The notes below the pieces were generated by a model. The model worked only from the letters and a program-made list of their open reading frames with translations, had not been told where the DNA came from and did not search any database. Source: an uncultured Pseudomonadota bacterium (GTDB lineage Bacteria; Pseudomonadota; Gammaproteobacteria; Burkholderiales; Thiobacillaceae). Taken from it: a stretch of 7,353 nt of DNA. Numbering within the stretch: position 1 is the first letter of the stretch; every line of letters begins with the position of its first letter. Below are positions 1 to 5,667 of this stretch, piece by piece. Made by a program: the position numbers and the translations under genes. The stretch lies in contig CAIXFP010000453.1 of the NCBI GenBank assembly GCA_903918705.1, forward strand, positions 1 to 7,353, in the 5' to 3' direction.

Positions 1-416
1 CCCGGCAGGGAACTGGTCACCATGATCAGGTTGCCGTTACGGACCCGCTCGGCGCCGCCATGTCCGAACGCGTTGGCCAGCAGCGGGCGTTTGATCAGGC
101 GATATTCCTCGGCGATCTTGCTGCGCCCGGAATCGGGCATCACCATGCCCATCTGCCTCAGCTGGTCAATGTCGACCTCGCCATGCTGACTGCCGGTGAC
201 CGTCGCCGGCCCGTCTTCATCCACCTGCATGCGGTAGGGCGATCTGGCCGGCACCGCGTCGAAGGAGGCTTCGATCCGATTGATCGAATCCTCGATCAGA
301 TTGCGGCCAAAGCGATCTCCCGCTTCATCCGGGGCCGCATCGACCGTATCCGCAGAGGCCGCCTTGGGCATGAGGGCTCGTGCCATCTTTCCCGCCGCGC
401 GCTCGATGATGCTCAT
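1..416 (-). CDS. XrtA-associated exopolysaccharide tyrosine autokinase, N-terminal part (cut by window edge)
   Basis: This is the first 138 codons of a bacterial tyrosine (BY) kinase of the kind found in PEP-CTERM/exosortase A polysaccharide loci. Such kinases autophosphorylate a C-terminal tyrosine cluster and, with the chain-length protein, control polymer assembly at the inner membrane. The ATG at 416-414 begins MSIIERAAGKM and has a strong AGGAGGA Shine-Dalgarno at 421-427, about four bases upstream. A poorly conserved linker of about 100 residues follows. Next comes the family-typical stretch IAEEYRLIKRPLLANAF (about residues 99-115), then the first beta-strand of the ATPase domain, NLIMVTSSLPG. 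The sequence stops at exactly the point where the Walker A GEGKT should follow, so the catalytic part lies outside the window and cannot be judged. It lies 13 bp downstream of the chain-length gene, presumably in the same operon. The family call comes from the N-terminus and the context. Confidence 0.85.
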   Translation of the reverse strand, partial: MSIIERAAGKMARALMPKAASADTVDAAPDEAGDRFGRNLIEDSINRIEASFDAVPARSPYRMQVDEDGPATVTGSQHGEVDIDQLRQMGMVMPDSGRSKIAEEYRLIKRPLLANAFGHGGAERVRNGNLIMVTSSLP

Positions 417-429
417 CCCATCCTCCTCA

Positions 430-1965
430 TCAGGCCGCGGGCGACAACAACACGTAATAGACGATCTGCCCCAGATAGGCGATGAACAGCGCCCCGGTCG
501 CGGCGAAGAAAACATAATTGAGCCGGCGCGCGCGTAGCCTCATTTCGTCGGTCACGATCATGGTTACCGCGCCCAGCAATGGCAGATCGGTCAATTCGCT
601 CAACTGGCGCCGGCCGATCACCGTGGGGCGCAATTGCCCCAGCAGGAAAGCCAGCGCCACCCCCAGCGCCAAACCACCGAAAGGCGCCGCGGTGACCAGC
701 AAGGGGCGATTCGGCCACACCGGCTTGCCGTCCACGCGCGGCGGGTCGATGACCCGGAAATCGACGGAATCGGTCTTGGTTTCCACTTCACCGGTCAAGG
801 TGGCGGTTTCGCGGCGATCCAGCAATGCGCCGAAGTTCTTCTGGTAAACGCCATAGTCCCGCATCAGCTGGGTGTATTCCCCTTCGATATGCGGAATGCT
901 GTCGGCCGCGCGGTAGAGCCCATCACGCTTCTTGCCGAGTTGTTCCACGCGCGCCTTGAGCGAGGCCACCGAGGCATCCGCCTGAGCGATGGCGATGGTG
1001 AGCTGCTGATAGATCGGGTTCTGCGTCTTGACGGATTCCTGGGTGTCCTTGCGGGTCGCATTCTCTTCCTGCTTCTTCTGTTCCAGGAGATGCGCAATCA
1101 AGACCTTCATATGCGCGATCTCCGGATGCAGATCGGTGTATTTGAGGCGCAAGGTATCGATCTGCTGCTGCATGGCGGAAATGCGGGCGTCCAGCGCCGT
1201 GGTGCTCGGAGTGACTGGATTCACGGTCTCCAGGGTTTCCTCCTGGTCGGCCAATTGCGATTGCAATTGCTTCTTGCGATTGATCGCTTCCTCCAGATCC
1301 AGCTTGGCCTGCTCCAGTGATGCCGCGACCTGCTGGTACTGTCCGTAGAACCCTCCTTCCGATCCGGGCATGGTGCCCATGTTGTGGCGCTTGAATTCCT
1401 CCAGTTGCTTTTCCTTTTCCAGCAATTTCTCCTCGTAATGCTGGAGTTGGTCATCGATGAACTTTTGCGACTTGGTGAGATCCTTGCGGGTACCGCCCAG
1501 ACTGCTTTCCGTGAATATCGTCAGCAATGCCTGCACGACCCGTTTCGCCAGATCCGGGTTGGAATCCACGAAGGAAATGGAATAGAGGTTCTCGCCACCG
1601 CCCGAAAGGCCTATCTTGCCAGCCAAACCGTTATAGAGCGCTTCCTGTTGTTGTGGGGTCTTCGCGCGCAAATCCAGATCGGTCATGCGCGCCAGCTTTT
1701 CCAGATTGGGCCGACTGACTATGGTCCGGGTCATCATGGAAATCTGTTGTCCGACGTTGGGCTGAATCGCCAAACCGCCCAGCAAAGGCTTCAACATAGA
1801 TTGGGTATCGACGTACACCCGCGCCTGGGCGCTATAGCGGTTTTCCAGTGAATAGATGTAGACCCAACTCGCCACCGCCACCAGCCAGGCGATAACCAGC
1901 ACCAGCACACGCCGCCGCCACACACCGCGCAGGTAGCCGAGAACCTGTTCGAGCACGGGATTCAT
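430..1965 (-). CDS. XrtA/PEP-CTERM system polysaccharide chain-length determinant (Wzz/PCP family)
   Basis: This 511-residue inner-membrane polysaccharide co-polymerase is expected to set polymer length together with the adjacent kinase and export lipoprotein. A first membrane helix lies at about residues 19-40 (VLVLVIAWLVAVASWVYIYSL). The long periplasmic part contains the Wzz-type opening ARVYVDTQSMLKPLLGGLAI. Charged coiled-coil segments follow at about 165-200, 215-250 and 265-310. A conserved proline-rich stretch, VIDPPRVDGKPVWPNRP, precedes a second helix (about 424-446). A third hydrophobic segment lies near the C-terminus (about 485-508, FFAATGALFIAYLGQIVYYVLL). The segment QLSELTDLPLLGAV between the last two helices resembles the usual cytoplasmic end of chain-length proteins fused or coupled to BY kinases; here the kinase is a separate gene immediately downstream. 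The ATG at 1965 has GGAG about five bases upstream. The gene starts 29 bp after the export gene stops. The length and three-helix layout fit the PEP-CTERM chain-length family rather than classical O-antigen Wzz. Confidence 0.9.
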   Translation of the reverse strand: MNPVLEQVLGYLRGVWRRRVLVLVIAWLVAVASWVYIYSLENRYSAQARVYVDTQSMLKPLLGGLAIQPNVGQQISMMTRTIVSRPNLEKLARMTDLDLRAKTPQQQEALYNGLAGKIGLSGGGENLYSISFVDSNPDLAKRVVQALLTIFTESSLGGTRKDLTKSQKFIDDQLQHYEEKLLEKEKQLEEFKRHNMGTMPGSEGGFYGQYQQVAASLEQAKLDLEEAINRKKQLQSQLADQEETLETVNPVTPSTTALDARISAMQQQIDTLRLKYTDLHPEIAHMKVLIAHLLEQKKQEENATRKDTQESVKTQNPIYQQLTIAIAQADASVASLKARVEQLGKKRDGLYRAADSIPHIEGEYTQLMRDYGVYQKNFGALLDRRETATLTGEVETKTDSVDFRVIDPPRVDGKPVWPNRPLLVTAAPFGGLALGVALAFLLGQLRPTVIGRRQLSELTDLPLLGAVTMIVTDEMRLRARRLNYVFFAATGALFIAYLGQIVYYVLLSPAA

Positions 1966-1994
1966 GCGGGGCTCCGATCAGGCACCATATTCGA

Positions 1995-2603
1995 TCAAAA
2001 CCAGCGCTCGGGAATGATCAGGACGTCACCCGGGCGCATTTCAACATTGGCCGAGACATCCGCATCCTTGATCAGATCGTCGATCCTTACCGAGAACTGC
2101 TGTGGCTTGCCATCGACCACACGAAGAATGCTGGCGCGGTTGCCGGCGGCAAAATCGGTAATTCCGCCCACGGCGATCATCAGGTCCAGCAAAGACATGT
2201 GCTCGCGGTAGCTCAGGGTCTGCGGCTTGGTCGCTTGTCCCAACACGCGGATTTGTTGACTGTAGGGGCCGACCCCTCCGGCCACCATCACCGTGACGAT
2301 GGGATCCTGGACATATTTGCTCAGCACCTTCTCGATCTCGCGAGCCAACTGGGTCGGAGTCTTCCCGGTCGCGGGCATGTCCTCCACCAGATTCATGGTC
2401 ATTTTCCCATCCGGGCGAATGATGAAACTACCCGAGATCTCCGGATTGCCCCAGACGAAGACATTGACGGAATCCCCGGGCCCCAGCAGGTAGGTCCAGT
2501 CCGAAGCCCCATCGGCCTTGGCGGGAGCGGGCGGATAGAGCGGTTTATTGGCGCAGGCGGACAGAACCGCCGCCAGACACAGGGCAAGCAACAATCGGAA
2601 CAT
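1995..2603 (-). CDS. XrtA/PEP-CTERM system exopolysaccharide export lipoprotein (Wza-like)
   Basis: This is a 202-residue outer-membrane polysaccharide export protein. The N-terminus MFRLLLALCLAAVLSAC is a lipoprotein signal peptide with lipobox LSAC and lipidated Cys17; Ala at +2 predicts sorting to the outer membrane. The Poly_export domain begins at about residue 38 with YLLGPGDSVNVFVWGNPEISG and continues through IRPDGKMTM and VTVMVAGGV. A SLBB-like part follows, with RVLGQATKPQT and LLDLMIAVGGITDFAAGNRASILR, then MRPGDVLIIPERWF at the very C-terminus. It is much shorter than E. coli Wza and lacks Wza's extra SLBB domain and C-terminal amphipathic pore helix. That is normal for the short export proteins of exosortase A loci, which probably need a separate outer-membrane pore. 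The ATG at 2603 is preceded by AGGA within a 10-bp palindrome, GAGGATCCTC (2604-2613). It is the first gene of the export module, with a candidate promoter just upstream. Confidence 0.9.
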   Translation of the reverse strand: MFRLLLALCLAAVLSACANKPLYPPAPAKADGASDWTYLLGPGDSVNVFVWGNPEISGSFIIRPDGKMTMNLVEDMPATGKTPTQLAREIEKVLSKYVQDPIVTVMVAGGVGPYSQQIRVLGQATKPQTLSYREHMSLLDLMIAVGGITDFAAGNRASILRVVDGKPQQFSVRIDDLIKDADVSANVEMRPGDVLIIPERWF

Positions 2604-2635
2604 GAGGATCCTCGCGGTGAATCACTAGCCGGCTG

Positions 2636-2662
2636 ATTATGACACAGGCACCCTATCGGCAA
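2636..2662 (-). promoter_or_regulatory. Candidate extended -10 promoter for the exopolysaccharide module
   Basis: Read on the minus strand, TGTCATAAT forms an extended -10 element: the -10 hexamer CATAAT at 2636-2641, preceded by TG at 2643-2644. A weak -35, TTGCCG, lies at 2657-2662 with a short 15-bp spacer. Initiation would fall near 2629, about 26 bases before the export lipoprotein start. The TTGCCG hexamer is repeated at 2669-2674. The 98-bp gap between the upstream small gene and the export gene is large compared with the gaps inside the module, which favours a promoter here. This is inference from motif resemblance only. Confidence 0.35.
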
Positions 2663-2679
2663 TTCGCGCGGCAACTTGA

Positions 2680-2694
2680 GGCCAATATCTGGCC
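2680..2694. repeat. Short perfect inverted repeat upstream of the export module
   Basis: GGCCA at 2680-2684 and TGGCC at 2690-2694 form perfect arms around a 5-bp centre (ATATC on the plus strand). It lies just past the stop of the upstream small gene and about 50-65 bp upstream of the likely transcription start for the export lipoprotein. There is no T-run on either side, so it does not look like an intrinsic terminator. Its position would suit a regulator binding site, but nothing identifies the protein. Confidence 0.3.
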
Positions 2695-2701
2695 GCATCC
2701 A

Positions 2702-2953
2702 TCAATCCAGCCAGCGCACCAGATAGAACAGTCGAAAACCTTCCGAAGACCGCGACGGGCCGGACGCCACGGCGGCATGGTAGCCCTGTTCCGGCCGGGC
2801 CGCCGCGCTGGCCGCGGCCGCACTGGCGTGGATGCTGACACAAGCCTCGGGGAAGCGTTTGCGTTGGCGCTTGGGGGCGTAAATCACCACATAGCAAGCC
2901 TGGACCAGTGGAGCTTCGGTATCCGCGATCAGACTGGCGATCGCCGTGGCCAT
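2702..2953 (-). CDS. Conserved hypothetical small protein (83 aa), second of a coupled pair
   Basis: No function is recognised. The likely start is the ATG at 2953, giving MATAIASLIADTEAPLVQACYVVIYAPKRQRKRF and ending RSSEGFRLFYLVRWLD. An open frame extends upstream to 3094, but that part overlaps the neighbouring gene and reads as low-complexity Arg/Gly/Ala, so it is rejected. The start codon overlaps the upstream stop as TGATG, a sign of translational coupling. The protein has no signal peptide or membrane helix and is probably cytoplasmic. A hydrophobic beta-like strand (ACYVVIYAPKR) is followed by an Ala-rich middle (SAAAASAAARPEQ) and a Ser/Gly-rich GPSRSSEG before an aromatic end (FYLVRWL). 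I have an impression, not a verified match, of similar unannotated proteins in betaproteobacteria. The strong coupling and coherent composition make it likely to be a real gene. Confidence 0.7.
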   Translation of the reverse strand: MATAIASLIADTEAPLVQACYVVIYAPKRQRKRFPEACVSIHASAAAASAAARPEQGYHAAVASGPSRSSEGFRLFYLVRWLD

Positions 2954-3246
2954 CAGTTCAACTTCTTGCCCGACGCCACGAACTGCATCGCCTGCGCCGC
3001 AACCGGCTCGTCGCTGTAATGCGGCCGCTCGTTGCGGGAGAGACCGAGCAACTCGGCCAGTTCCGCCTCCCGCGCCGCGATCAAGCCCAGGCACATGCGG
3101 ATGTTTTCCACCGTGTCGTGACGCAAAGGGCTGGGTTCCCCATCGCGGGGGGCGGTATCACGCACGATGGACGTCAGCGTTTTGCGCATGGCGCGCATGA
3201 TCTGCTGTTCCTTGGAGAGTTCAGTACTGGATTCCGGGTTTTCCAT
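2953..3246 (-). CDS. Conserved hypothetical small protein (97 aa), first of a coupled pair
   Basis: No biochemical function is recognised. The chosen start is the ATG at 3246 (MENPESSTELSKEQQ), with a modest AAGG five bases upstream. The open frame could begin at a TTG at 3327, but that extension is Gly/Ser-rich and covers the candidate promoter. The protein is soluble and mostly helical: an acidic start, then KEQQIMRAMRKTLTSIVRDTAP, a Pro/Asp-rich turn, then DTVENIRMCLGLIAAREAELAELLGL, and a tail with RPHYSDEP. From memory, similar roughly 90-residue betaproteobacterial proteins (KEQQ...MK.TLT..I.DTA, then I...L.LI..RE.ELAE) are sometimes labelled segregation/condensation protein A by automated annotation. 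No kleisin features of genuine ScpA are visible, so that label is not adopted. The downstream partner starts within its stop codon. A promoter-like TTGACC/GACAAT pair lies 30-60 bases upstream. Confidence 0.75.
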   Translation of the reverse strand: MENPESSTELSKEQQIMRAMRKTLTSIVRDTAPRDGEPSPLRHDTVENIRMCLGLIAAREAELAELLGLSRNERPHYSDEPVAAQAMQFVASGKKLN

Positions 3247-3276
3247 GGTGGCCTTGCTGGTGGGAGAGGCCGCGGC

Positions 3277-3306
3277 ATTGTCCCCGTGCCCGCCACCCAG
3301 GGTCAA
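3277..3306 (-). promoter_or_regulatory. Candidate sigma-70-type promoter for the two small genes
   Basis: On the minus strand TTGACC (3301-3306, five of six matches to TTGACA) is followed after an 18-bp spacer by GACAAT (3277-3282, four of six matches to TATAAT). Initiation would fall near 3270, leaving a leader of about 25 bases before the ATG at 3246. This also supports that start over the upstream TTG. The -35 lies inside one copy of a 9-bp direct repeat. Confidence 0.4.
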
Positions 3307-3327
3307 CCGCGACAAGGACAGGGTCAA
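3298..3327. repeat. Direct repeat CAGGGTCAA, two copies 21 bp apart
   Basis: CAGGGTCAA occurs at 3298-3306 and again at 3319-3327, a start-to-start distance of 21 bp or about two helical turns. The first copy overlaps the candidate -35 of the minus-strand promoter and the second lies just upstream of it. Same-face spacing is what one expects of an operator for a dimeric or cooperatively binding regulator, but chance is possible for a 9-mer in GC-rich DNA. Confidence 0.35.
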
Positions 3328-3356
3328 GGCGGGAGTGGGGCCACGAACCCATCCAG

Positions 3357-3387
3357 TTGGCTATCCAGCACCGGCCTCAAGTAAACT
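3357..3387 (+). promoter_or_regulatory. Weak candidate promoter for mlaA-greB
   Basis: TTGGCT (3357-3362) and TAAACT (3382-3387) have a 19-bp spacer, longer than ideal, and lie about 55 bases before the mlaA start. This is the most AT-rich patch of the divergent gap on this side. It is listed only because mlaA needs a promoter in this 196-bp region. Confidence 0.2.
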
Positions 3388-3442
3388 CGCGCCCGACCGA
3401 TAACCATGCAATCACGACAATCGCCGCTGGACGCTACGCTAC

Positions 3443-4135
3443 ATGAGAATCTTTCCCACCCTGCTCGGGATACTGCTCACCCTGATGCTGGCCGGCTGTG
3501 CCAGCAACGGGGATCCACGCGACCCCCTGGAACCGATGAACCGCGGCATACACGCCTTCAACGAGAGCGTGGACCGCGTCGTTTTGAAACCCGTCGCGAC
3601 CGGCTATCGCTCCGTCATGCCCGGGTTCGCGCAAACCGGCGTGCGCAACTTTTTTTCCAACCTGAATGACGCCAATGCGCTCGTCAACGATCTGCTCCAA
3701 CTGAAGGCGGAGGGTTCGAGCACCGATGTCTTGCGACTCGGGATCAACAGCACCTTCGGTTTCTTCGGCCTGCTCGACATTGCTTCCGAGATGAAACTGT
3801 ACAAGCGCGACCAGGATTTCGGCCTCACGCTGGCCCGCTGGGGAGTAGGTGCCGGCCCCTATCTTGAACTGCCTTTCTTCGGCCCGAGCGACTTCCGCGA
3901 CACCGCCGGCTTCGCCGTCGACACCACGTACCTCGAGCCATTGCTGGCGGAAAAGGACATCGCGACCCGCAATGAGGCCTGGGTCGTCCGCAAGATCAGC
4001 CGCCGCGCCGATCTGCTCGGCACCACGAACACGATCGACGAGGCGGCCCTTGATCAATATGAATTCACCCGCGATCTCTATCTGGAACGTCGACGCAGCC
4101 AGGTTTATGGCGGTACGCCTCCAGACGAGGAATGA
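3443..4135 (+). CDS. mlaA: MlaA (VacJ) outer-membrane phospholipid-removal lipoprotein
   Basis: MlaA sits in the inner leaflet of the outer membrane, next to porins, and takes mislocalised phospholipid from the outer leaflet for return to the inner membrane by MlaC and MlaFEDB. The 230-residue protein starts MRIFPTLLGILLTLMLAGC, a lipoprotein signal with lipobox LAGC, Cys19 and Ala at +2, consistent with outer-membrane sorting. The family signature DPLEPMNRGIHAFNESVDRVVLKPVATGY follows at about residues 26-54. Further on are VRNFFSNLNDANALVNDLLQ, RLGINSTFGFFGLLDIAS, and the typical FGLTLARWGVGAGPYLELPFFGPSDFRD. The start is fixed by the signal peptide, although the Shine-Dalgarno is weak. The tail beyond about residue 215 is charged. 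No other mla gene lies in the window; greB follows after 12 bp. The identification is firm because the whole family domain is present. Confidence 0.95.
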   Translation: MRIFPTLLGILLTLMLAGCASNGDPRDPLEPMNRGIHAFNESVDRVVLKPVATGYRSVMPGFAQTGVRNFFSNLNDANALVNDLLQLKAEGSSTDVLRLGINSTFGFFGLLDIASEMKLYKRDQDFGLTLARWGVGAGPYLELPFFGPSDFRDTAGFAVDTTYLEPLLAEKDIATRNEAWVVRKISRRADLLGTTNTIDEAALDQYEFTRDLYLERRRSQVYGGTPPDEE

Positions 4136-4147
4136 CCCCGGCGTCGC

Positions 4148-4705
4148 ATGAGCAAGGCCTTCGTCAAGGAAGAATCCCGCGCCGACGAGGATGAGGAGGA
4201 AAGCGGCAGCCCCCTTCCCATCGGCACCCGGAACTACATGACACCGGCCGGCCATGGGCGCATGCAGGCCGAGTTCATCCATCTGGTCAAGGTCGAGCGC
4301 CCGGAAGTGGTCGGCATCGTATCCTGGGCCGCCGGCAATGGAGATCGTTCGGAAAACGGCGACTACATCTATGGCAAGAAACGCCTGCGGGAAATCGACC
4401 GCCGCCTCCGTTTCCTGACGAAACGCCTGGACAATGCCGTGGTGGTCGACCCGACGGCCCAGGAAAACACTGACTGCGTTTATTTCGGCGCCACCGTCAC
4501 GGTCATGGATCAGAACGGCGACGAATTCACTTACAGCATCGTCGGCCTCGACGAGGCAGATCCCGGCCTTGGGCGCATCTCGTGGATCTCACCCCTGGCG
4601 CGCGCGCTGATCAAGGCGCGTCTGGGTGACAGCGTGCGTTTCCAGTCGCCGGGCGGCCCGCGGGAACTGGAAATCGTCGCCATCGAATACCGCCCCCTCG
4701 ACTGA
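4148..4705 (+). CDS. greB: Transcription elongation factor GreB
   Basis: GreB enters the secondary channel of backtracked RNA polymerase and stimulates cleavage of the extruded transcript. The protein is 185 residues, about 27 longer than E. coli GreB. The extra length is an acidic N-terminal extension (MSKAFVKEESRADEDEEESGS) of a kind I associate with betaproteobacterial GreB. The coiled-coil domain begins at YMTPAGHGRMQAEF. The loop GDRSENGDY at about 65-73 carries the Asp and Glu (about D66 and E69) that place the catalytic Mg2+. It is followed by KKRLREIDRRLRFLTKRLD, where GreB and GreA are closely alike. The C-terminal FKBP-like domain (about 105-183) includes YFGATVTVMD, YSIVGLDEAD and ISPLARALIKARLGD. 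The ERPEVV segment and overall charge favour GreB over GreA. It lies 12 bp downstream of mlaA, so the two are probably co-transcribed. Confidence 0.95.
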   Translation: MSKAFVKEESRADEDEEESGSPLPIGTRNYMTPAGHGRMQAEFIHLVKVERPEVVGIVSWAAGNGDRSENGDYIYGKKRLREIDRRLRFLTKRLDNAVVVDPTAQENTDCVYFGATVTVMDQNGDEFTYSIVGLDEADPGLGRISWISPLARALIKARLGDSVRFQSPGGPRELEIVAIEYRPLD

Positions 4706-4744
4706 TCGCGCTAAGATGCCGCATCCTAACCGGAGCACGCCGCC

Positions 4745-5377
4745 ATGAACCCCATCCATGTCCTGCTGGTTGACGATCACCCCCTGCTCCGCCTCGGCGT
4801 ACGCCGCTCTCTGGAAAACGAGGAAGGATTCGCCATCGCCGGCGAATGCGCCGACCTCGCCGCGGTGCGAACCTGGCTCAACGGCGGCGGCAAGGCCGCG
4901 GTGGTCATCCTCGACCGCAGCCTGCCCGATGGCGATGGACTGGAGGTGGTGCCGCAACTGAAAGCGGCGGGCATGAAAGTCATCGTCCTGACCGTGGAAG
5001 ACGAAGACTCGGAAATCCGCGCAGCCATCGAAGCCGGCGTCGACGGCTATCTGCTCAAATCTTCCGATACCGAGCAGATCACCCATGCCATCGGCATGGT
5101 CCTGCAGGATGCCGGCGCTTTCCCGCCCCATGTGGTGCAGAAACTCACTCGCGGCAGCGGCGAGGATCCCCTGGCCCGGCTTTCTGCCAGGGAAATGGAG
5201 ATTGCCGAGTATGTCGCCCAGGGTTACAGCAACAAGGTCATCGGCGCGAAACTCAACCTCTCCGACAACACCGTGCGCAACCATCTGGCCAACATCATGC
5301 AGAAGCTCAACTTCCACAACCGGGTTCAGGTGGCCACCCTGGTCCTTCAGCACCTCAAGAAGCACAAGCGGGCCTGA
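4745..5377 (+). CDS. NarL/FixJ-type (LuxR family) DNA-binding response regulator
   Basis: This is a 210-residue two-component output protein. The receiver domain (residues 1-120) has the acidic pair D10-D11, the phospho-acceptor D57 in VVILDRSLPDGDG, the switch Thr83 (VIVLT) and the conserved Lys105 (GYLLK). The receiver therefore appears fully competent. A linker leads to the LuxR-type helix-turn-helix at about 145-203: LSAREMEIAEYVAQGYSNKVIGAKLNLSDNTVRNHLANIM, with the DNA-reading helix around SDNTVRNHL. A short basic tail (KKHKRA) ends it. The ATG is preceded by GGAG about nine bases upstream. No histidine kinase is encoded nearby, so partner and targets cannot be assigned. The gene starts 39 bp after greB with no obvious terminator between, so read-through from greB is possible. 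Confidence 0.93.
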   Translation: MNPIHVLLVDDHPLLRLGVRRSLENEEGFAIAGECADLAAVRTWLNGGGKAAVVILDRSLPDGDGLEVVPQLKAAGMKVIVLTVEDEDSEIRAAIEAGVDGYLLKSSDTEQITHAIGMVLQDAGAFPPHVVQKLTRGSGEDPLARLSAREMEIAEYVAQGYSNKVIGAKLNLSDNTVRNHLANIMQKLNFHNRVQVATLVLQHLKKHKRA

Positions 5378-5397
5378 GTCCGCGGCGTCGTCCCGCC

Positions 5398-5655
5398 ATG
5401 GACTGCCGCCCCGGCTGCGGCGCCTGCTGCGTCGCTCCGTCCATCACCACCCCATTGCCCGGAATGCCCCTGGGGAAGCCGGCGGGTCAGGCTTGCATCC
5501 ACTTGAGCCGGGACTTCCGTTGTGCATTGTTCGGCCGCTCGAACCGCCCGGACTTCTGTGGCGGACTGCAACCCGCGCCGGAAATGTGTGGCCGTGACCG
5601 GGAAGCGGCGCTGGCCTGGCTGGCCCGCCTGGAAGAGGCAACCCGGCCGCGGTGA
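5398..5655 (+). CDS. yeiW: YkgJ-type cysteine-cluster protein, YeiW family
   Basis: This is an 85-residue putative metal-binding protein of the UPF0153/YkgJ group. Starting at the ATG at 5398 it reads MDCRPGCGACCVAPSITTPLPGMPLGKPAG, close to what I recall of E. coli YeiW. Eight cysteines are present: C3, C7, C10, C11, C33, C42, C54 and C64, the last in EMCG. The family is proposed to bind zinc or iron through these residues, but its biological role is unknown. The open frame extends far upstream in frame, opposite the response-regulator reading, so a naive longest-ORF call would hide the true start. The MDCRPGC N-terminus decides it. The Shine-Dalgarno is poor. It begins 20 bp after the response regulator stop, so it is probably co-transcribed, and its end converges on fliJ with 12 bp between. 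Confidence 0.88.
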   Translation: MDCRPGCGACCVAPSITTPLPGMPLGKPAGQACIHLSRDFRCALFGRSNRPDFCGGLQPAPEMCGRDREAALAWLARLEEATRPR

Positions 5656-5667
5656 CGCGGTCGGCGA

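Noticed and set aside
634..1320. Long plus-strand open frame encoding a 228-residue protein
   Set aside because: It is antisense to the well-supported chain-length determinant. Its composition is what the complement of a GC-rich coding region gives, and it has no recognisable domain.
2669..2686. Sigma-54 -24/-12 promoter upstream of the export lipoprotein (minus strand TTGGCCTCAAGTTGCC)
   Set aside because: The GG and GC are separated by 9 bases, while sigma-54 promoters need 10. It was therefore not annotated as a promoter, though it is mentioned as a near miss.
2702..3094. N-terminally extended version of the 83-residue small gene
   Set aside because: The extra 47 residues overlap the upstream gene and are low complexity; the TGATG coupling points to the start at 2953.
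3434..4282. Long minus-strand open frame of 282 residues opposite mlaA and greB
   Set aside because: It mirrors two firmly identified genes on the plus strand; the translation has no coherent domain, signal or membrane pattern.
4715..4725. Short palindrome GATGC-C-GCATC between greB and the response regulator
   Set aside because: The arms are only 5 bp, with no T-run. It is too weak to be called a terminator or operator.
4589..5365. Minus-strand open frame of 258 residues opposite the response regulator
   Set aside because: It is antisense to an intact receiver/HTH gene and is rich in His, Gly and Ala with no family resemblance.
4846..5655. 269-residue plus-strand frame ending at the yeiW stop
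   Set aside because: Only its last 85 codons, from the ATG at 5398, look like a protein. The earlier part is an out-of-frame reading of the response regulator, rich in Arg and Gly.
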